Part shown: positions 24,214 through 32,873 of the stretch, piece by piece
Layout: every line of letters begins with the position of its first letter
Numbering within the stretch: the stretch's first letter is position 1
DNA from: JBGQOJ01 sp052119585
GTDB taxonomy: Bacteria > Pseudomonadota > Alphaproteobacteria > Rhodobacterales > Rhodobacteraceae
Length of the DNA: 64,000 bases
Assembly: GCF_052119585.1 (NCBI RefSeq)
Contig: NZ_JBGQOJ010000006.1
Span: 1-64,000 of the forward strand
Direction of reading: 5' to 3'
Translations under genes and position numbers: made by a program
The notes under the pieces: generated by a model
The model's input: the letters and a program-made list of their open reading frames with translations, nothing else
Database searches by the model: none
Told to the model about the DNA's origin: nothing

Positions 24214-26382
24214 ATGGTCAACCGTGTGGAAAAGCAAGGGCTTAGTGTCGATAGTGCACTGGTGAACTTCATCGAATCCGAGGCGCTGCCGGGCACCGGC
24301 GTCAGCGCAGATACCTTCTGGGCCGGTTTTTCCACGCTGGTCCATGACCTTGGCCCGAAAAACCGCGCCCTTCTTGCCCGCCGCGAAGAGTTGCAGACGC
24401 AGATCGACAGCTGGCATATCGCGCGTCGCGGCCAGCCCCATGATGCGGCGGCCTACACCGCGTTCCTGACCGAGATCGGCTATCTTGTGCCCGAAGGCCC
24501 CGCGTTCGCGATCGACACGACAAGCGTCGACCCCGAAATCGCGCTGGTTCCAGGGCCGCAGCTGGTGGTTCCGGTGATGAACGCGCGCTATGCGCTGAAT
24601 GCGGCGAATGCCCGTTGGGGCAGCCTTTATGACGCGTTTTATGGCACCGATGCCATGGGTGATCTGCCAACGGGCAAAGGGTTTGACGCGGCGCGTGGCG
24701 CACGGGTCATCGCGGCGGCCAAGGCGCATCTGGATATTGCAGCCCCTTTGAGCCACGCCAAATGGGATCAGGTCGCCCGCCTTGCCGTTGTGGACGGGGT
24801 GTTGGAACTGGTCACCGGTGGCGGCGTGACCGAACTGGCCGATCCGGCGCAGTTCGCGGGCTGCGTCATGGCCGATGACGGCACCCTTGCCGAGGTGGTT
24901 CTGGTCAGAAACGGTCTGCACCTGCGCATCCTGATCAACCCCGACAGCCAGATCGGCAAGTCCGATCCCGCAGGGATCAGCGATCTGGTTCTTGAATCCG
25001 CCATGTCGACGATCATGGACTGCGAAGACAGTGTCGCGGCTGTGGATGGCGAAGACAAAGTGATCGCCTATCGCAACTGGCTGGGTCTGATGAAGGGCGA
25101 TCTGACCGAAGAGGTCGCCAAAGGGGACCGCGTGATCACCCGCCGCCTGAACCCTGATGTGGTGATCACGGCAGCGGATGGCAGCACCTCTGTGCTGAAG
25201 GGCCGCTCGTTGATGCTGGTGCGCAATGTCGGGCATTTGATGACCAACCCCGCCGTTCTGGACCGTGATGGCGCGGAAGTGGGCGAGGGGCTGATGGATG
25301 CCATCTGCACCACCGTGATCGCGATGCACGACCTGTCCAAGTCCGAAGGCGCGCGCAATTCGGTTGCCGGGTCCGTCTATGTGGTAAAGCCCAAGATGCA
25401 CGGCCCCGACGAAGTGGCCTTTGCCGACGAGATATTTACACGGGTCGAGACCGCGTTGGGCCTGCCCGCCAATACCGTCAAGCTGGGCATCATGGACGAA
25501 GAGCGCCGCACAAGCGCGAACCTGAAGGAATGCATCCGCGCCGCGAAATCCCGCGTTGCCTTTATCAACACAGGGTTCCTGGACCGCACCGGCGACGAGA
25601 TCCACACCTCGATGGAGGCGGGACCGATGGTGCGCAAGGGCGAGATGAAGCATTCGGTCTGGATCAAGTCCTACGAGGATCGCAACGTCGATATCGGCCT
25701 GGCCTGCGGGTTGCAGGGCCGCGCGCAGATCGGCAAGGGGATGTGGGCCATGCCCGACCTGATGGCTGCGATGCTGGAGGCCAAGATCGGCCACCCCAAA
25801 GCGGGCGCAAACTGCGCCTGGGTTCCAAGCCCCACGGCGGCGACGCTGCACGCGACGCATTATCACCAGGTGGACGTGATCGAGGTGCAGAACCAGATCG
25901 CCAAAGGCGGCCCGCGCGGCACGCTTGCCGATCTGCTGACTATCCCCGTCGCGATGGGGCAGAACTGGTCCGATCAGGAAATCGCGGAAGAAATCGAGAA
26001 CAACGCGCAGGGCATTCTTGGTTATGTGGTGCGTTGGGTCGATCAGGGGGTCGGGTGTTCCAAGGTGCCCGATATCCATGACGTCGGCCTGATGGAAGAC
26101 CGCGCCACCTGCCGGATTTCCGCACAGGCGTTGGCCAATTGGCTGCATCATGGCGTGGTCTCAGAGGCGCAGGTGCGTGCGGCGATGGAAAAGATGGCCG
26201 CTGTTGTCGACCGTCAGAACGAGGGTGATGCGGCCTACCGGCCAATGGCACCCGCCTATGACAGCATCGCCTATCAGGCCGCCTGCGATCTGGTGTTCAA
26301 GGGGCGTGTTCAGCCGTCGGGCTATACCGAGCCTGTTCTGCACGCCCGGCGTCTGGAATTGAAGGCGCAAAGCGCGGCTTGA
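24214..26382 (+). CDS. glcB: Malate synthase G
   Basis: GlcB condenses glyoxylate with acetyl-CoA to form malate in the glyoxylate shunt and in glycolate use. The 722-residue length is that of the monomeric G form. Recognisable blocks include SHAKWDQVARLAVVDGVLEL, MDCEDSVAAVDGEDK, KPKMHGPDEVAF, GIMDEERRTSANL and NTGFLDRTGDEIHTSMEAGP. AAAGGAA precedes the ATG. A GlcG-like gene follows on the same strand, as in glc operons. No isocitrate lyase gene is in the window. Confidence 0.97.
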   Translation: MVNRVEKQGLSVDSALVNFIESEALPGTGVSADTFWAGFSTLVHDLGPKNRALLARREELQTQIDSWHIARRGQPHDAAAYTAFLTEIGYLVPEGPAFAIDTTSVDPEIALVPGPQLVVPVMNARYALNAANARWGSLYDAFYGTDAMGDLPTGKGFDAARGARVIAAAKAHLDIAAPLSHAKWDQVARLAVVDGVLELVTGGGVTELADPAQFAGCVMADDGTLAEVVLVRNGLHLRILINPDSQIGKSDPAGISDLVLESAMSTIMDCEDSVAAVDGEDKVIAYRNWLGLMKGDLTEEVAKGDRVITRRLNPDVVITAADGSTSVLKGRSLMLVRNVGHLMTNPAVLDRDGAEVGEGLMDAICTTVIAMHDLSKSEGARNSVAGSVYVVKPKMHGPDEVAFADEIFTRVETALGLPANTVKLGIMDEERRTSANLKECIRAAKSRVAFINTGFLDRTGDEIHTSMEAGPMVRKGEMKHSVWIKSYEDRNVDIGLACGLQGRAQIGKGMWAMPDLMAAMLEAKIGHPKAGANCAWVPSPTAATLHATHYHQVDVIEVQNQIAKGGPRGTLADLLTIPVAMGQNWSDQEIAEEIENNAQGILGYVVRWVDQGVGCSKVPDIHDVGLMEDRATCRISAQALANWLHHGVVSEAQVRAAMEKMAAVVDRQNEGDAAYRPMAPAYDSIAYQAACDLVFKGRVQPSGYTEPVLHARRLELKAQSAA

Positions 26383-26392
26383 CCCCAAGGTT

Positions 26393-26440
26393 CCGCCGGT
26401 GACATCCGGCGGGATATGGATATTTATGAAACCAAGAGGG
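26393..26440 (+). repeat. Post-gene hairpin repeat, divergent copy H
   Basis: CCGCCGG (26393-26399) and CCGGCGG (26406-26412) form a perfect seven-pair stem just after the glcB stop. GATATGGATATTTATGAAAC and then CAAGAGGG follow. The order hairpin, GGATATTTA, ACCAAGA is the same as in the other copies, with a longer stem. The element is on the glcB strand. Confidence 0.5.
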
Positions 26441-26481
26441 AGGGGCGTCATGCCCTTTCCGGCAGGGCAGGGAATAGGACA

Positions 26482-26910
26482 ATGGCAGAGATTTCATTGC
26501 GCCGCGCGCGCACGATCATCAAGGCGGCTTTGGCCAAAGGCACCGAGCTGGGGATGAAGCCCTTGTCGGTTATCGTTCTGGATACAGGCGGCCATGTGAA
26601 GGCGTTCGAGCGTCAGGATGGCGCGTCTCCGGGGCGGTTCGCGATTGCGCAGGGTAAGGCTTACGGTTCTGTCATGCTGGGAATGGCAGGCACTGCCCAG
26701 CAGGCGCGGGCCGAAAACCAGGCGTTCTTTATCGCGGCGGCCAATGCCGCGTTCGACGGAAAGCTGGTGCCGGTTCCGGGCGGGGTTCTGGTGCGTGACG
26801 CCAAAGGCGCGATCATGGGCGCTGTCGGTGTGACGGGCGATTCATCGGACAATGATGCGATTGCGGCCGTTGCCGGCATCGAGGCTGTTGGCCTGACCGC
26901 AGAAATCTAG
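26482..26910 (+). CDS. GlcG/HbpS family heme-binding-like protein
   Basis: The 142-residue protein shows the GlcG/HbpS pattern: LSVIVLDTGGHVKAFERQDGASPGR, then VPGGVLVRD..G.IMGAVGVTGDSSDNDAIAA. Family members bind heme or serve as small accessory proteins; in E. coli glcG lies in the glycolate operon without a defined enzymatic role. It follows glcB, which supports a glycolate/glyoxylate context. The ATG at 26482 is chosen because the family similarity begins there. Confidence 0.87.
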   Translation: MAEISLRRARTIIKAALAKGTELGMKPLSVIVLDTGGHVKAFERQDGASPGRFAIAQGKAYGSVMLGMAGTAQQARAENQAFFIAAANAAFDGKLVPVPGGVLVRDAKGAIMGAVGVTGDSSDNDAIAAVAGIEAVGLTAEI

Positions 26911-26940
26911 TCAACCGGGGTCACCCTTGCGTGAAAAACA

Positions 26941-26969
26941 GGCAGATGCCCCATGAGGGGGCGTTTGCC
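26941..26969 (+). terminator. Hairpin between the GlcG-like gene and the amidotransferase gene
   Basis: Bases 26941-26952 pair with 26958-26969 in a continuous 12-pair stem (two G-T wobbles) around an ATGAG loop. On the plus strand no T run follows. On the minus strand TGTTTTTCAC follows, so the best terminator geometry faces against the flanking genes. I take it as the end of the glcB-glcG unit with modest confidence. Confidence 0.4.
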
Positions 26970-26981
26970 GCAACTGTGGCC

Positions 26982-27009
26982 TTGGCCCCGCTGATTTCCC
27001 ATATATAGT
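26982..27009 (+). promoter_or_regulatory. Candidate sigma-70 promoter of the amidotransferase gene
   Basis: TTGGCC (26982-26987) and TATAGT (27004-27009) are separated by 16 bases, within an otherwise GC-rich gap. Transcription would begin near 27016, leaving a short leader with AAAAGGGG as ribosome-binding site. Confidence 0.45.
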
Positions 27010-27032
27010 ATTGGAAAAGGGGAACGGCAGCT

Positions 27033-27809
27033 ATGACACGGCCTATCGTCGGCATTATCAGCAACAGCCATCTTTTGAATGACCAATATCCTGCACATGC
27101 AGGTGGGGCGATGAATTCCGAGGCGGTATCGGAGGTCGCAGGCGCGCTGCCGCTATTGATCCCGGCCGATCCCAGATTTGTATCGGTTCAGGATCTGTTG
27201 GACACCTTTGACGGTTTCCTGCTGACCGGCGGGCGCCCCAATGTCCACCCCGAAGAATACGGCGAGCCCGAGACAGAGGCGCATGGCGCATTCGACCGTG
27301 CCCGCGATTCGATCACCCTGCCATTGGTCCGGGCCTGCGTCGAGCGGGGGCAGCCGTTTCTGGGGATCTGCCGCGGCTTTCAGGAGGTGAACGTGGCGAT
27401 GGGCGGCACCCTGTATCCCGAGATCCGCGATCTGCCCGGACGGATGAACCACCGCATGCCGCCCGACGGGACGATCGAAGAGAAGTTCGAGCTGCGCCAC
27501 GCAGTGCGGTTTACCGAAGGCGGGCCGTTTCACCGTCTGATGGGCGCGCAGGAGGTGATGACCAATTCGCTGCACGGGCAGGGTATCAAATGCGCGGGGA
27601 CGCGGGTGGTGATCGACGGTCATGCGCCGGATGGCACGCCTGAGGCGATCTATATCGAAGGCGCGCCGGGGTTCACGATGTCGGTGCAGTGGCACCCGGA
27701 ATGGCACGCCTCTGCCGACCCTGTGTCGCGGCCCTTGTTTCAGGCTTTTGGCGCGGCGGTTGCGGATTGGTCCGCGATCAAGCGCGGAATTTCGCGCAAA
27801 TCCGCCTGA
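27033..27809 (+). CDS. Gamma-glutamyl-gamma-aminobutyrate hydrolase family protein (PuuD-like)
   Basis: The 258-residue class I glutamine amidotransferase-like hydrolase of peptidase family C26 has the nucleophile elbow FLGICRGFQE (Cys) and, near the end, VQWHPEW (His and Glu). Members cleave gamma-glutamyl amides such as gamma-glutamyl-GABA in putrescine breakdown or related compounds. No other putrescine genes are nearby, so the substrate is open. The gene is single, with its own promoter candidate, and converges on the Hint-protein gene. Confidence 0.9.
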   Translation: MTRPIVGIISNSHLLNDQYPAHAGGAMNSEAVSEVAGALPLLIPADPRFVSVQDLLDTFDGFLLTGGRPNVHPEEYGEPETEAHGAFDRARDSITLPLVRACVERGQPFLGICRGFQEVNVAMGGTLYPEIRDLPGRMNHRMPPDGTIEEKFELRHAVRFTEGGPFHRLMGAQEVMTNSLHGQGIKCAGTRVVIDGHAPDGTPEAIYIEGAPGFTMSVQWHPEWHASADPVSRPLFQAFGAAVADWSAIKRGISRKSA

Positions 27810-27846
27810 TGGGGATATGCTGGCGGGCGAACGGAACCGCCGTTCA

Positions 27847-30057
27847 CTAGGCGGCGTGCAACAGCTTTGCCTCGAAGCTGCGTGTGCAAACCCGCGCGGT
27901 TGGACCGTAGTGCGCCGGATCGGCGCGCAGATCGGGGAAAACACGGAACAGTTCTTCGCGCGCGGCATCGCTGACGGCGGACAGGCCGATATCGCCGGGG
28001 TGAAAGCTTTCGCTTGGGGCACCTTCGGCATAAACGATTTCATGGGCGTCGAACATCATGTGAACATAGGTGACCGTGCCACCAACAGCCTGCGTGACGG
28101 CTTGGTTGTCCAGCAAATGCTTGGCACTGACCAGAACTTCGCTTTGGCCGAACAAAAGCTCGGCCCGGTAGCCCTTGATCAGCATGCGGTGCTGAGGCGA
28201 GACCAGAAGCGGGCGATGCGTGTTCAGCACCCGCGTGTCAAAGCGGATTGGCGCGAGGTTTCCATAGGCCGGAACCGTGCGGCTGTCGATCCAGCGGATC
28301 GGCTGGGGGCCACTGTCAAGGGTGACGACCATATCGCCGGGGCGCAGCGTTTCTATCGCGCGTTCGCCTTGCGGGGTCATGATCCGGGTGCCCGAGGCAA
28401 AACAGATGATATTCTCGATGCTGGAAAAGTTGATGATGGTGCCGTCGGTCAGCGTGATCGTGCCGGATTTTCCGCCGTTCGCGTCGCCGTCGTCGGTATA
28501 GACGGCAGAGTTCCGGCCACCATTCGCGCCAAGGACAATCGTATCGCCGGCGATTTCGGTGCCTTCGCTGCCGTTGATCGTGATCGTTCCGCCACCGATC
28601 TGGGTGGGGTCGATGATAAAGGTATCGTCGCCTGCACCGCCGGTCACGGTGTCGCCCACTCCGACGTAGACCGTATCATTGCCCGCGCCGCCAAAAACGG
28701 TATCCGCGCCAGCGTCGCCGGTCAGACTATCAGCGCCATCGCCGCCATAAAGCGTGTCGTTGCCGGTGCCGCCGGTGATCGTGTCCTCGCCGGAGGTGGG
28801 GACAATCGTGTCGAAATACACGTCGGTGACGTTGATGGCATGCGTCGCGGCACCGCCCGAGGTTACGTTGGAATAGATGATGTCAATGTAGGACACCGGC
28901 CCCGTGATCTGGATAAGGGACGATCCTGCCCGATCGGCCGAGCTTTCAGAGGTGCTGCCGGCGGTAATGGTGTTGCCCGCCACGGTATCGCCGGTTCCGG
29001 GCGTGATTGTAACGGCGACGGGGTTGCCATCGGCGTCGTAGGCATTGACCGTGACGGCGTCGCGGTGGTTGCCGCTTGCCCAGTCGATATCGTTGATGCG
29101 GAAGGTGACGTTGGCGACATCGTCGCTGTAGAAACTGCCGGTTTTTGCCGAGAAATCCAGCCGCGTCGTCGATGTTGCAGCATTGCCCGCGCCGTAGAGA
29201 AAGACGCTGGAATTCGTCGCCATCGGTTCGCCCGCGCCGACGTAGTTGGTCGTTGCCGTATCGATGGTGAAGGTCGGGTTGTTGTTTCCGTTGTTGGTAA
29301 AGGAGACGCGGACGTCCATCTCGCCGGTGGTCTGGGTGAACCCGCCCGAGATCGAGGCGGTGTTGATGTTGACAGCGTCCCAGTTCAACGACTCGTTCGT
29401 GGAGACTGTCCCCTCGGGGACATCGCCATAAAGAATGTCGTTCTCGCTGCCGCCATCAATGATGTCGTTGCCCGCGCCGCCATAGATGGTGTCCGCGCCA
29501 CTGCCGCCATAGACGGTATCGTCCCCGTCGCCGGCAATCAACGTGTCGTTGTTGGTGCCACCGTCCAGAATGTCGTTGCCGCGCCCGCCCGACACTATGT
29601 CATTGCCCGCGCCACCATAGATCGTGTCGGTGCCGCTACCGCCAAAGACGGTGTCGTTGCCGTTGCCCGCAGTAATGGTGTCATTGCCGGTTGCCGTCTC
29701 GGACCGGGTTGAACCGCCATAGATCAGGTCATCGTTTGCTGTGCCAGACAGTGCCCCGTCATTTCCGGCGGTTCCGAAAATGGCAGAGTCGTAGGTCGGT
29801 ATATCGGTCGTTGTAGAGCTTGTGATCGTTGTGACGGGGCCGTAGCTGGGAACAAAATAAACGTTGCCATTGGTGGCCCGGTAATAGGTTCCGGGTTCGG
29901 AAACATTCGTGTAGGTCGTGCCGCCGTAGGTGCCGGACCAAATCCAGTTTCCCGCCCCCAGATTGGTGCCGGTGCCAAAGTTAATCAGGCTACCGCCGAT
30001 TGAATCGGCCGAGTCGAGCTTTCCGTCGCCAAGAGTTACCAGATAGCCGCTAGGCAT
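27847..30057 (-). CDS. RTX-type calcium-binding protein with C-terminal Hint domain
   Basis: The 736-residue acidic protein has no classical signal peptide. Two blocks of RTX nonapeptides (GGxGxDxx) lie at about 98-212 and 426-482. A beta-rich domain (about 218-418) lies between them, and a Hint domain at about 551-690 starts with CFASGTRIMTPQGERAIETL. Proteins of this class in Rhodobacterales are probably exported by a type I system, fold in the presence of Ca2+ outside the cell, and may process themselves through the Hint cysteine. The role is unknown. An AT-rich upstream region contrasts with the rest of the window. Confidence 0.88.
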   Translation of the reverse strand: MPSGYLVTLGDGKLDSADSIGGSLINFGTGTNLGAGNWIWSGTYGGTTYTNVSEPGTYYRATNGNVYFVPSYGPVTTITSSTTTDIPTYDSAIFGTAGNDGALSGTANDDLIYGGSTRSETATGNDTITAGNGNDTVFGGSGTDTIYGGAGNDIVSGGRGNDILDGGTNNDTLIAGDGDDTVYGGSGADTIYGGAGNDIIDGGSENDILYGDVPEGTVSTNESLNWDAVNINTASISGGFTQTTGEMDVRVSFTNNGNNNPTFTIDTATTNYVGAGEPMATNSSVFLYGAGNAATSTTRLDFSAKTGSFYSDDVANVTFRINDIDWASGNHRDAVTVNAYDADGNPVAVTITPGTGDTVAGNTITAGSTSESSADRAGSSLIQITGPVSYIDIIYSNVTSGGAATHAINVTDVYFDTIVPTSGEDTITGGTGNDTLYGGDGADSLTGDAGADTVFGGAGNDTVYVGVGDTVTGGAGDDTFIIDPTQIGGGTITINGSEGTEIAGDTIVLGANGGRNSAVYTDDGDANGGKSGTITLTDGTIINFSSIENIICFASGTRIMTPQGERAIETLRPGDMVVTLDSGPQPIRWIDSRTVPAYGNLAPIRFDTRVLNTHRPLLVSPQHRMLIKGYRAELLFGQSEVLVSAKHLLDNQAVTQAVGGTVTYVHMMFDAHEIVYAEGAPSESFHPGDIGLSAVSDAAREELFRVFPDLRADPAHYGPTARVCTRSFEAKLLHAA

Positions 30058-30272
30058 GTCTCAAATCCCATTCCAAAAATGCCACCTGGCGCGTTGGCGC
30101 TGTGCGGCGATGCTCGATACTGACCGGAGGAGAGGCACGAAATATTGTGCTACCGGTCCATTCTTTTTGGCAGAGCATCTGCGCAAAAGTGTGGGTCAAC
30201 TGTGGCTTTTGAGGGGTTTGAATTTGTCATGAAGTTTCGAAAATGTTTAAGAAAATTCACCAACTAATTGAA

Positions 30273-30292
30273 AATAAGTGATTAAACTTATT
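30273..30292. promoter_or_regulatory. Inverted repeat in the AT-rich gap upstream of the Hint gene
   Basis: AATAAGT (30273-30279), a six-base spacer and ACTTATT (30286-30292) form a perfect seven-base palindrome. It lies in the most AT-rich stretch of the window, about 220 bases upstream of the Hint gene start. It could be an operator or part of an AT-rich nucleoid-protein site. I see no gene in 30058-30346. Confidence 0.35.
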
Positions 30293-30314
30293 AATAACTT
30301 TGCCGTAATTGGCG

Positions 30315-30339
30315 CATTGTTTTCGCATTCGAAACAATG
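30315..30339 (-). terminator. Hairpin after the GNAT gene
   Basis: CATTGTTT (30315-30322) and AAACAATG (30332-30339) form an eight-pair stem with a nine-base loop, eight bases after the stop of the minus-strand acetyltransferase. There is no clear T run, so termination is only probable. Confidence 0.45.
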
Positions 30340-30346
30340 GCGAAGG

Positions 30347-30811
30347 CTAAAGCGGCTTGAACATCCGGAAATTGGTGATTGCCACACCATGCCGGATCAC
30401 GCTTTGGCGGGCCTCGATCTGCCAGCCGTGGCGCAGGAAGAACCGCTTTGCCAGGTGGCTTGCTTCGGTGTCCAGCAGGGCCAGACCCAGCGCGCGGGCC
30501 TTTGTCAGAAGTGCTGCGTAAAGCGCATCGCCGACCCCGCTGCGGGTGTGCGCGGGGGCGACATAGGCAAGGTCGATGTGCCCGTCGCGCCCCATGGTCA
30601 TAAAGCCGGCAATGCCGCTGCCGACTGTCGCGACATAGGTGATATGATCGGCAAGGCGCGCGTGCCAGCCTGCGGGGGGCACATCGGTCGAGGCCCAGGC
30701 CGCGCGTTCCTCTGCCGTGTAGTATGCCGCCGTGCCGTTGCGCACAGCATCGAAAAACACGGCAAAGGTCGGGTGGCAATCCGCCGCGTGGTAGGGTCGA
30801 ACCGAGATCAT
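30347..30811 (-). CDS. GNAT family N-acetyltransferase
   Basis: The 154-residue protein has the GNAT fold. SVRPYHAADCHPTFAVFFDAV opens the sequence, VATVGSGIAGFMTM..DGHIDLAYVAP is the central strand region, and HTRSGVGDALYAALLTKA is the acetyl-CoA loop (Q/RxxGxG/A). The C-terminus (AKRFFLRHGWQIEARQ) is typical. The acceptor is unknown. Its ATG shares ATGA with the kynU stop, so it is translated together with kynureninase and may act on a kynurenine-pathway compound. That link is inference from position only. Confidence 0.88.
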   Translation of the reverse strand: MISVRPYHAADCHPTFAVFFDAVRNGTAAYYTAEERAAWASTDVPPAGWHARLADHITYVATVGSGIAGFMTMGRDGHIDLAYVAPAHTRSGVGDALYAALLTKARALGLALLDTEASHLAKRFFLRHGWQIEARQSVIRHGVAITNFRMFKPL

Positions 30812-32001
30812 GTCACGCGGGCGCGGATCTTGTATTCGGGCCTGTCCCACAGCCGGTTGCCCATGACATCGGCCATAACTGCCACAGCTGCATGCACATC
30901 GGCGGCATCAATGAACAACGGCGTAAAGCCGAAGCGCATGATGTCGGGCGCACGGAAATCGCCGATCACGCCCCGCGCGATCAGAGCCTGCATCGCGGCA
31001 TACCCTTCGGCAAAACGGAACGAAACCTGACTGCCGCGCTGGTGCGGATCGCGGGGCGAGGCGAGGGACAGCATGGGGCAGGCGGCCTCGACCTCGGCGA
31101 TGAACAGTTCGGTCAGCACGATGGACCGTGCGCGCACCGCGTCCATGGTCACCATGTCCCAGATATCCATCGCGGTTTCCAGCGCGGCCATTTGCAGGAC
31201 CGGCGGGGTGCCGACGCGCATCCGCTCGATGCCCGCGCCCGCCGCATAGTTCAGGTGGAACGAAAAGGGGGCGGCATGGCCCAGCCAGCCCGACAGGGCG
31301 GGGCGGGCGGCCTCGGCGTGGCGGGGGGCGACGTAGATGAAGCCGGGCGCACCCGGTCCGCCGTTCAGGTATTTATAGGTGCAGCCGACCGCGAAATCCG
31401 CATTGGCGGCGGTCAGGTCCACGGGCGTCGCCCCCGCGCTATGCGCCAGATCCCACACCGTCAGCGCCCCAACCGTATGCGCCTGTTTCGTCAGCGCGGC
31501 CATATCGTGCAGCCGCCCCGTGCGGTAATCGACCTCTGTCAGCATCAGCACGGCGACCGTGTCATCCAGATGCTCTGCCACGTCTTCGGGGGCCACGGTT
31601 TTCAGGATATGCCCTTGTTTCAACGAGGCAATCAGCCCTTCGGCCATATAAAGGTCCGACGGGAAATTGCCGGTATCAGACAGGATCACCTTGCGGGCGG
31701 GGTTCAGATCAAGCGCAGAGGCGAGCGCCTGATAGACCTTGATCGACAGCGTGTCGCCCAGAACCACATGCCCCGCCTCAGCGCCGATCAGCCGCGCGAT
31801 GCGGTCGCCGATCTCTGTGGGTTTCGTCATCCACCCGGCCTTGTTCCAGCCGGTGATCAGCATCTCGCCCCATTCGTCGGTCATTGTGCTGGCGACCCGG
31901 GCCGTCGCGGCCCTGGGCAGCGGGCCAAGCGAGTTGCCGTCGAGATAGACCATGCCCTCTGGCAAGTGGAACATCGTCTTGGTCTTTGCAAAAATGCTCA
32001 T
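30808..32001 (-). CDS. kynU: Kynureninase
   Basis: KynU is a PLP enzyme that splits kynurenine into anthranilate and alanine in tryptophan breakdown. The 397-residue protein starts with MVYLDGNSLGPLPRAA and has the PLP lysine in CTYKYLNGGPGAPGF and the aspartate motif TVWDLAHSAGA. The start ATG 31999-32001 shares ATGA with the stop of the upstream SDR gene, and its own stop shares ATGA with the GNAT gene. An upstream in-frame extension of 22 residues lacks similarity. Tryptophan dioxygenase and formamidase genes are not in the window. Confidence 0.96.
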   Translation of the reverse strand: MSIFAKTKTMFHLPEGMVYLDGNSLGPLPRAATARVASTMTDEWGEMLITGWNKAGWMTKPTEIGDRIARLIGAEAGHVVLGDTLSIKVYQALASALDLNPARKVILSDTGNFPSDLYMAEGLIASLKQGHILKTVAPEDVAEHLDDTVAVLMLTEVDYRTGRLHDMAALTKQAHTVGALTVWDLAHSAGATPVDLTAANADFAVGCTYKYLNGGPGAPGFIYVAPRHAEAARPALSGWLGHAAPFSFHLNYAAGAGIERMRVGTPPVLQMAALETAMDIWDMVTMDAVRARSIVLTELFIAEVEAACPMLSLASPRDPHQRGSQVSFRFAEGYAAMQALIARGVIGDFRAPDIMRFGFTPLFIDAADVHAAVAVMADVMGNRLWDRPEYKIRARVT

Positions 32002-32756
32002 ACTTGTCCTCCGGAAATCTGGATGCACTGGCCGTTTACGCTGCGCGATCCCTCGTCGCACAGCCAAAGCGCCGCCGTCGCGATCTCGTCGACCTGAAGC
32101 AGGGTGCGGTGCCGGTTTCCCTTGGCCAGATAGGCGGTCGCCTCATCCTCTGTCATATTCATCCGCCGCGCAATGACAGGGGCCTGATTGCGGACGATAT
32201 CGGTTTCGACATAGCCCGGACAGATCGCGTTGAAGGTGACGTTGCCGCCGATGTATTCCTCGCTGAGACCGCGCACCAACCCGATCATCCCGTGTTTCGA
32301 CACGGTATAGGGCACCGCGCCCTTCAGCCCGCGCACCCCGGCGATCGAACTGATGGCAATCACCCGCCCCCAATCGCCGTCGTTCAACGAGCCAAGGCAG
32401 GCCTGTATCGTCAGAAAGGCACCATCCAGATTGGTCGCCATCGTCTTGCGCCATGTGGCAAGCGAGGTTCGGGCAAAGGCGCCGCCCTCGGCGATGCCCG
32501 CGTTGGCGACGCAGATCGCAACCGGACCGCGCGCACCGATCGCCGCCTGAACCCCGTCGCGGACACTGTCCTCGTTGGCGACATCCATCTGGACCGGAAA
32601 AAGCCGGGGCGAGGTCCGCGCGATGCTGTCAAGGCGGCCCAGACTGCGTCCGGTGATCGTGACATCGGCCCCCGCCTTTGCCAGTTCAATCGCGATGGCG
32701 GCGCCGATGCCGCCGCCGCCGCCGGTGACCAATGCGTGTTTTCCTGTCAGGTTCAT
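31998..32756 (-). CDS. Short-chain dehydrogenase/reductase
   Basis: The 252-residue classical SDR has an N-terminal NAD(P) site HALVTGGGGGIGAAIA, the NAG motif VANAGIA, a catalytic serine in VIAISSIAG and YTVSKHGMIG (YxxxK). It resembles 3-hydroxyacyl-CoA and 3-hydroxybutyrate dehydrogenases. Being first in the operon with kynU and a GNAT, it may act on a product downstream of anthranilate, for instance in aminobenzoyl-CoA breakdown, but the substrate cannot be read from sequence. The ATG at 32754-32756 is chosen because the beta strand of the Rossmann fold starts right after it. Confidence 0.9.
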   Translation of the reverse strand: MNLTGKHALVTGGGGGIGAAIAIELAKAGADVTITGRSLGRLDSIARTSPRLFPVQMDVANEDSVRDGVQAAIGARGPVAICVANAGIAEGGAFARTSLATWRKTMATNLDGAFLTIQACLGSLNDGDWGRVIAISSIAGVRGLKGAVPYTVSKHGMIGLVRGLSEEYIGGNVTFNAICPGYVETDIVRNQAPVIARRMNMTEDEATAYLAKGNRHRTLLQVDEIATAALWLCDEGSRSVNGQCIQISGGQV

Positions 32757-32873
32757 CCTGTGGCCCCATCCGTTTGGCGCACAGGCTATCGGCAGATGCG
32801 GGCGGCGCAAGGCGTAAAGCGATTGCATTTGAATTCCGAAACGTGAATATGACGCGTGAACAGGGAGGTTCTT

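Noticed and set aside
24196..26151. Long open frame opposite malate synthase
   Set aside because: Antisense shadow; glcB has conserved motifs throughout.
27622..29712. Long open frame opposite the RTX/Hint gene
   Set aside because: It mirrors the RTX repeats and has no sensible domain of its own.
28600..29720. Periodic repeats resembling a CRISPR or satellite array
   Set aside because: The period follows the coding of GGxGxD nonapeptides in the RTX protein. Repeat units vary, and there are no constant repeats with unique spacers.
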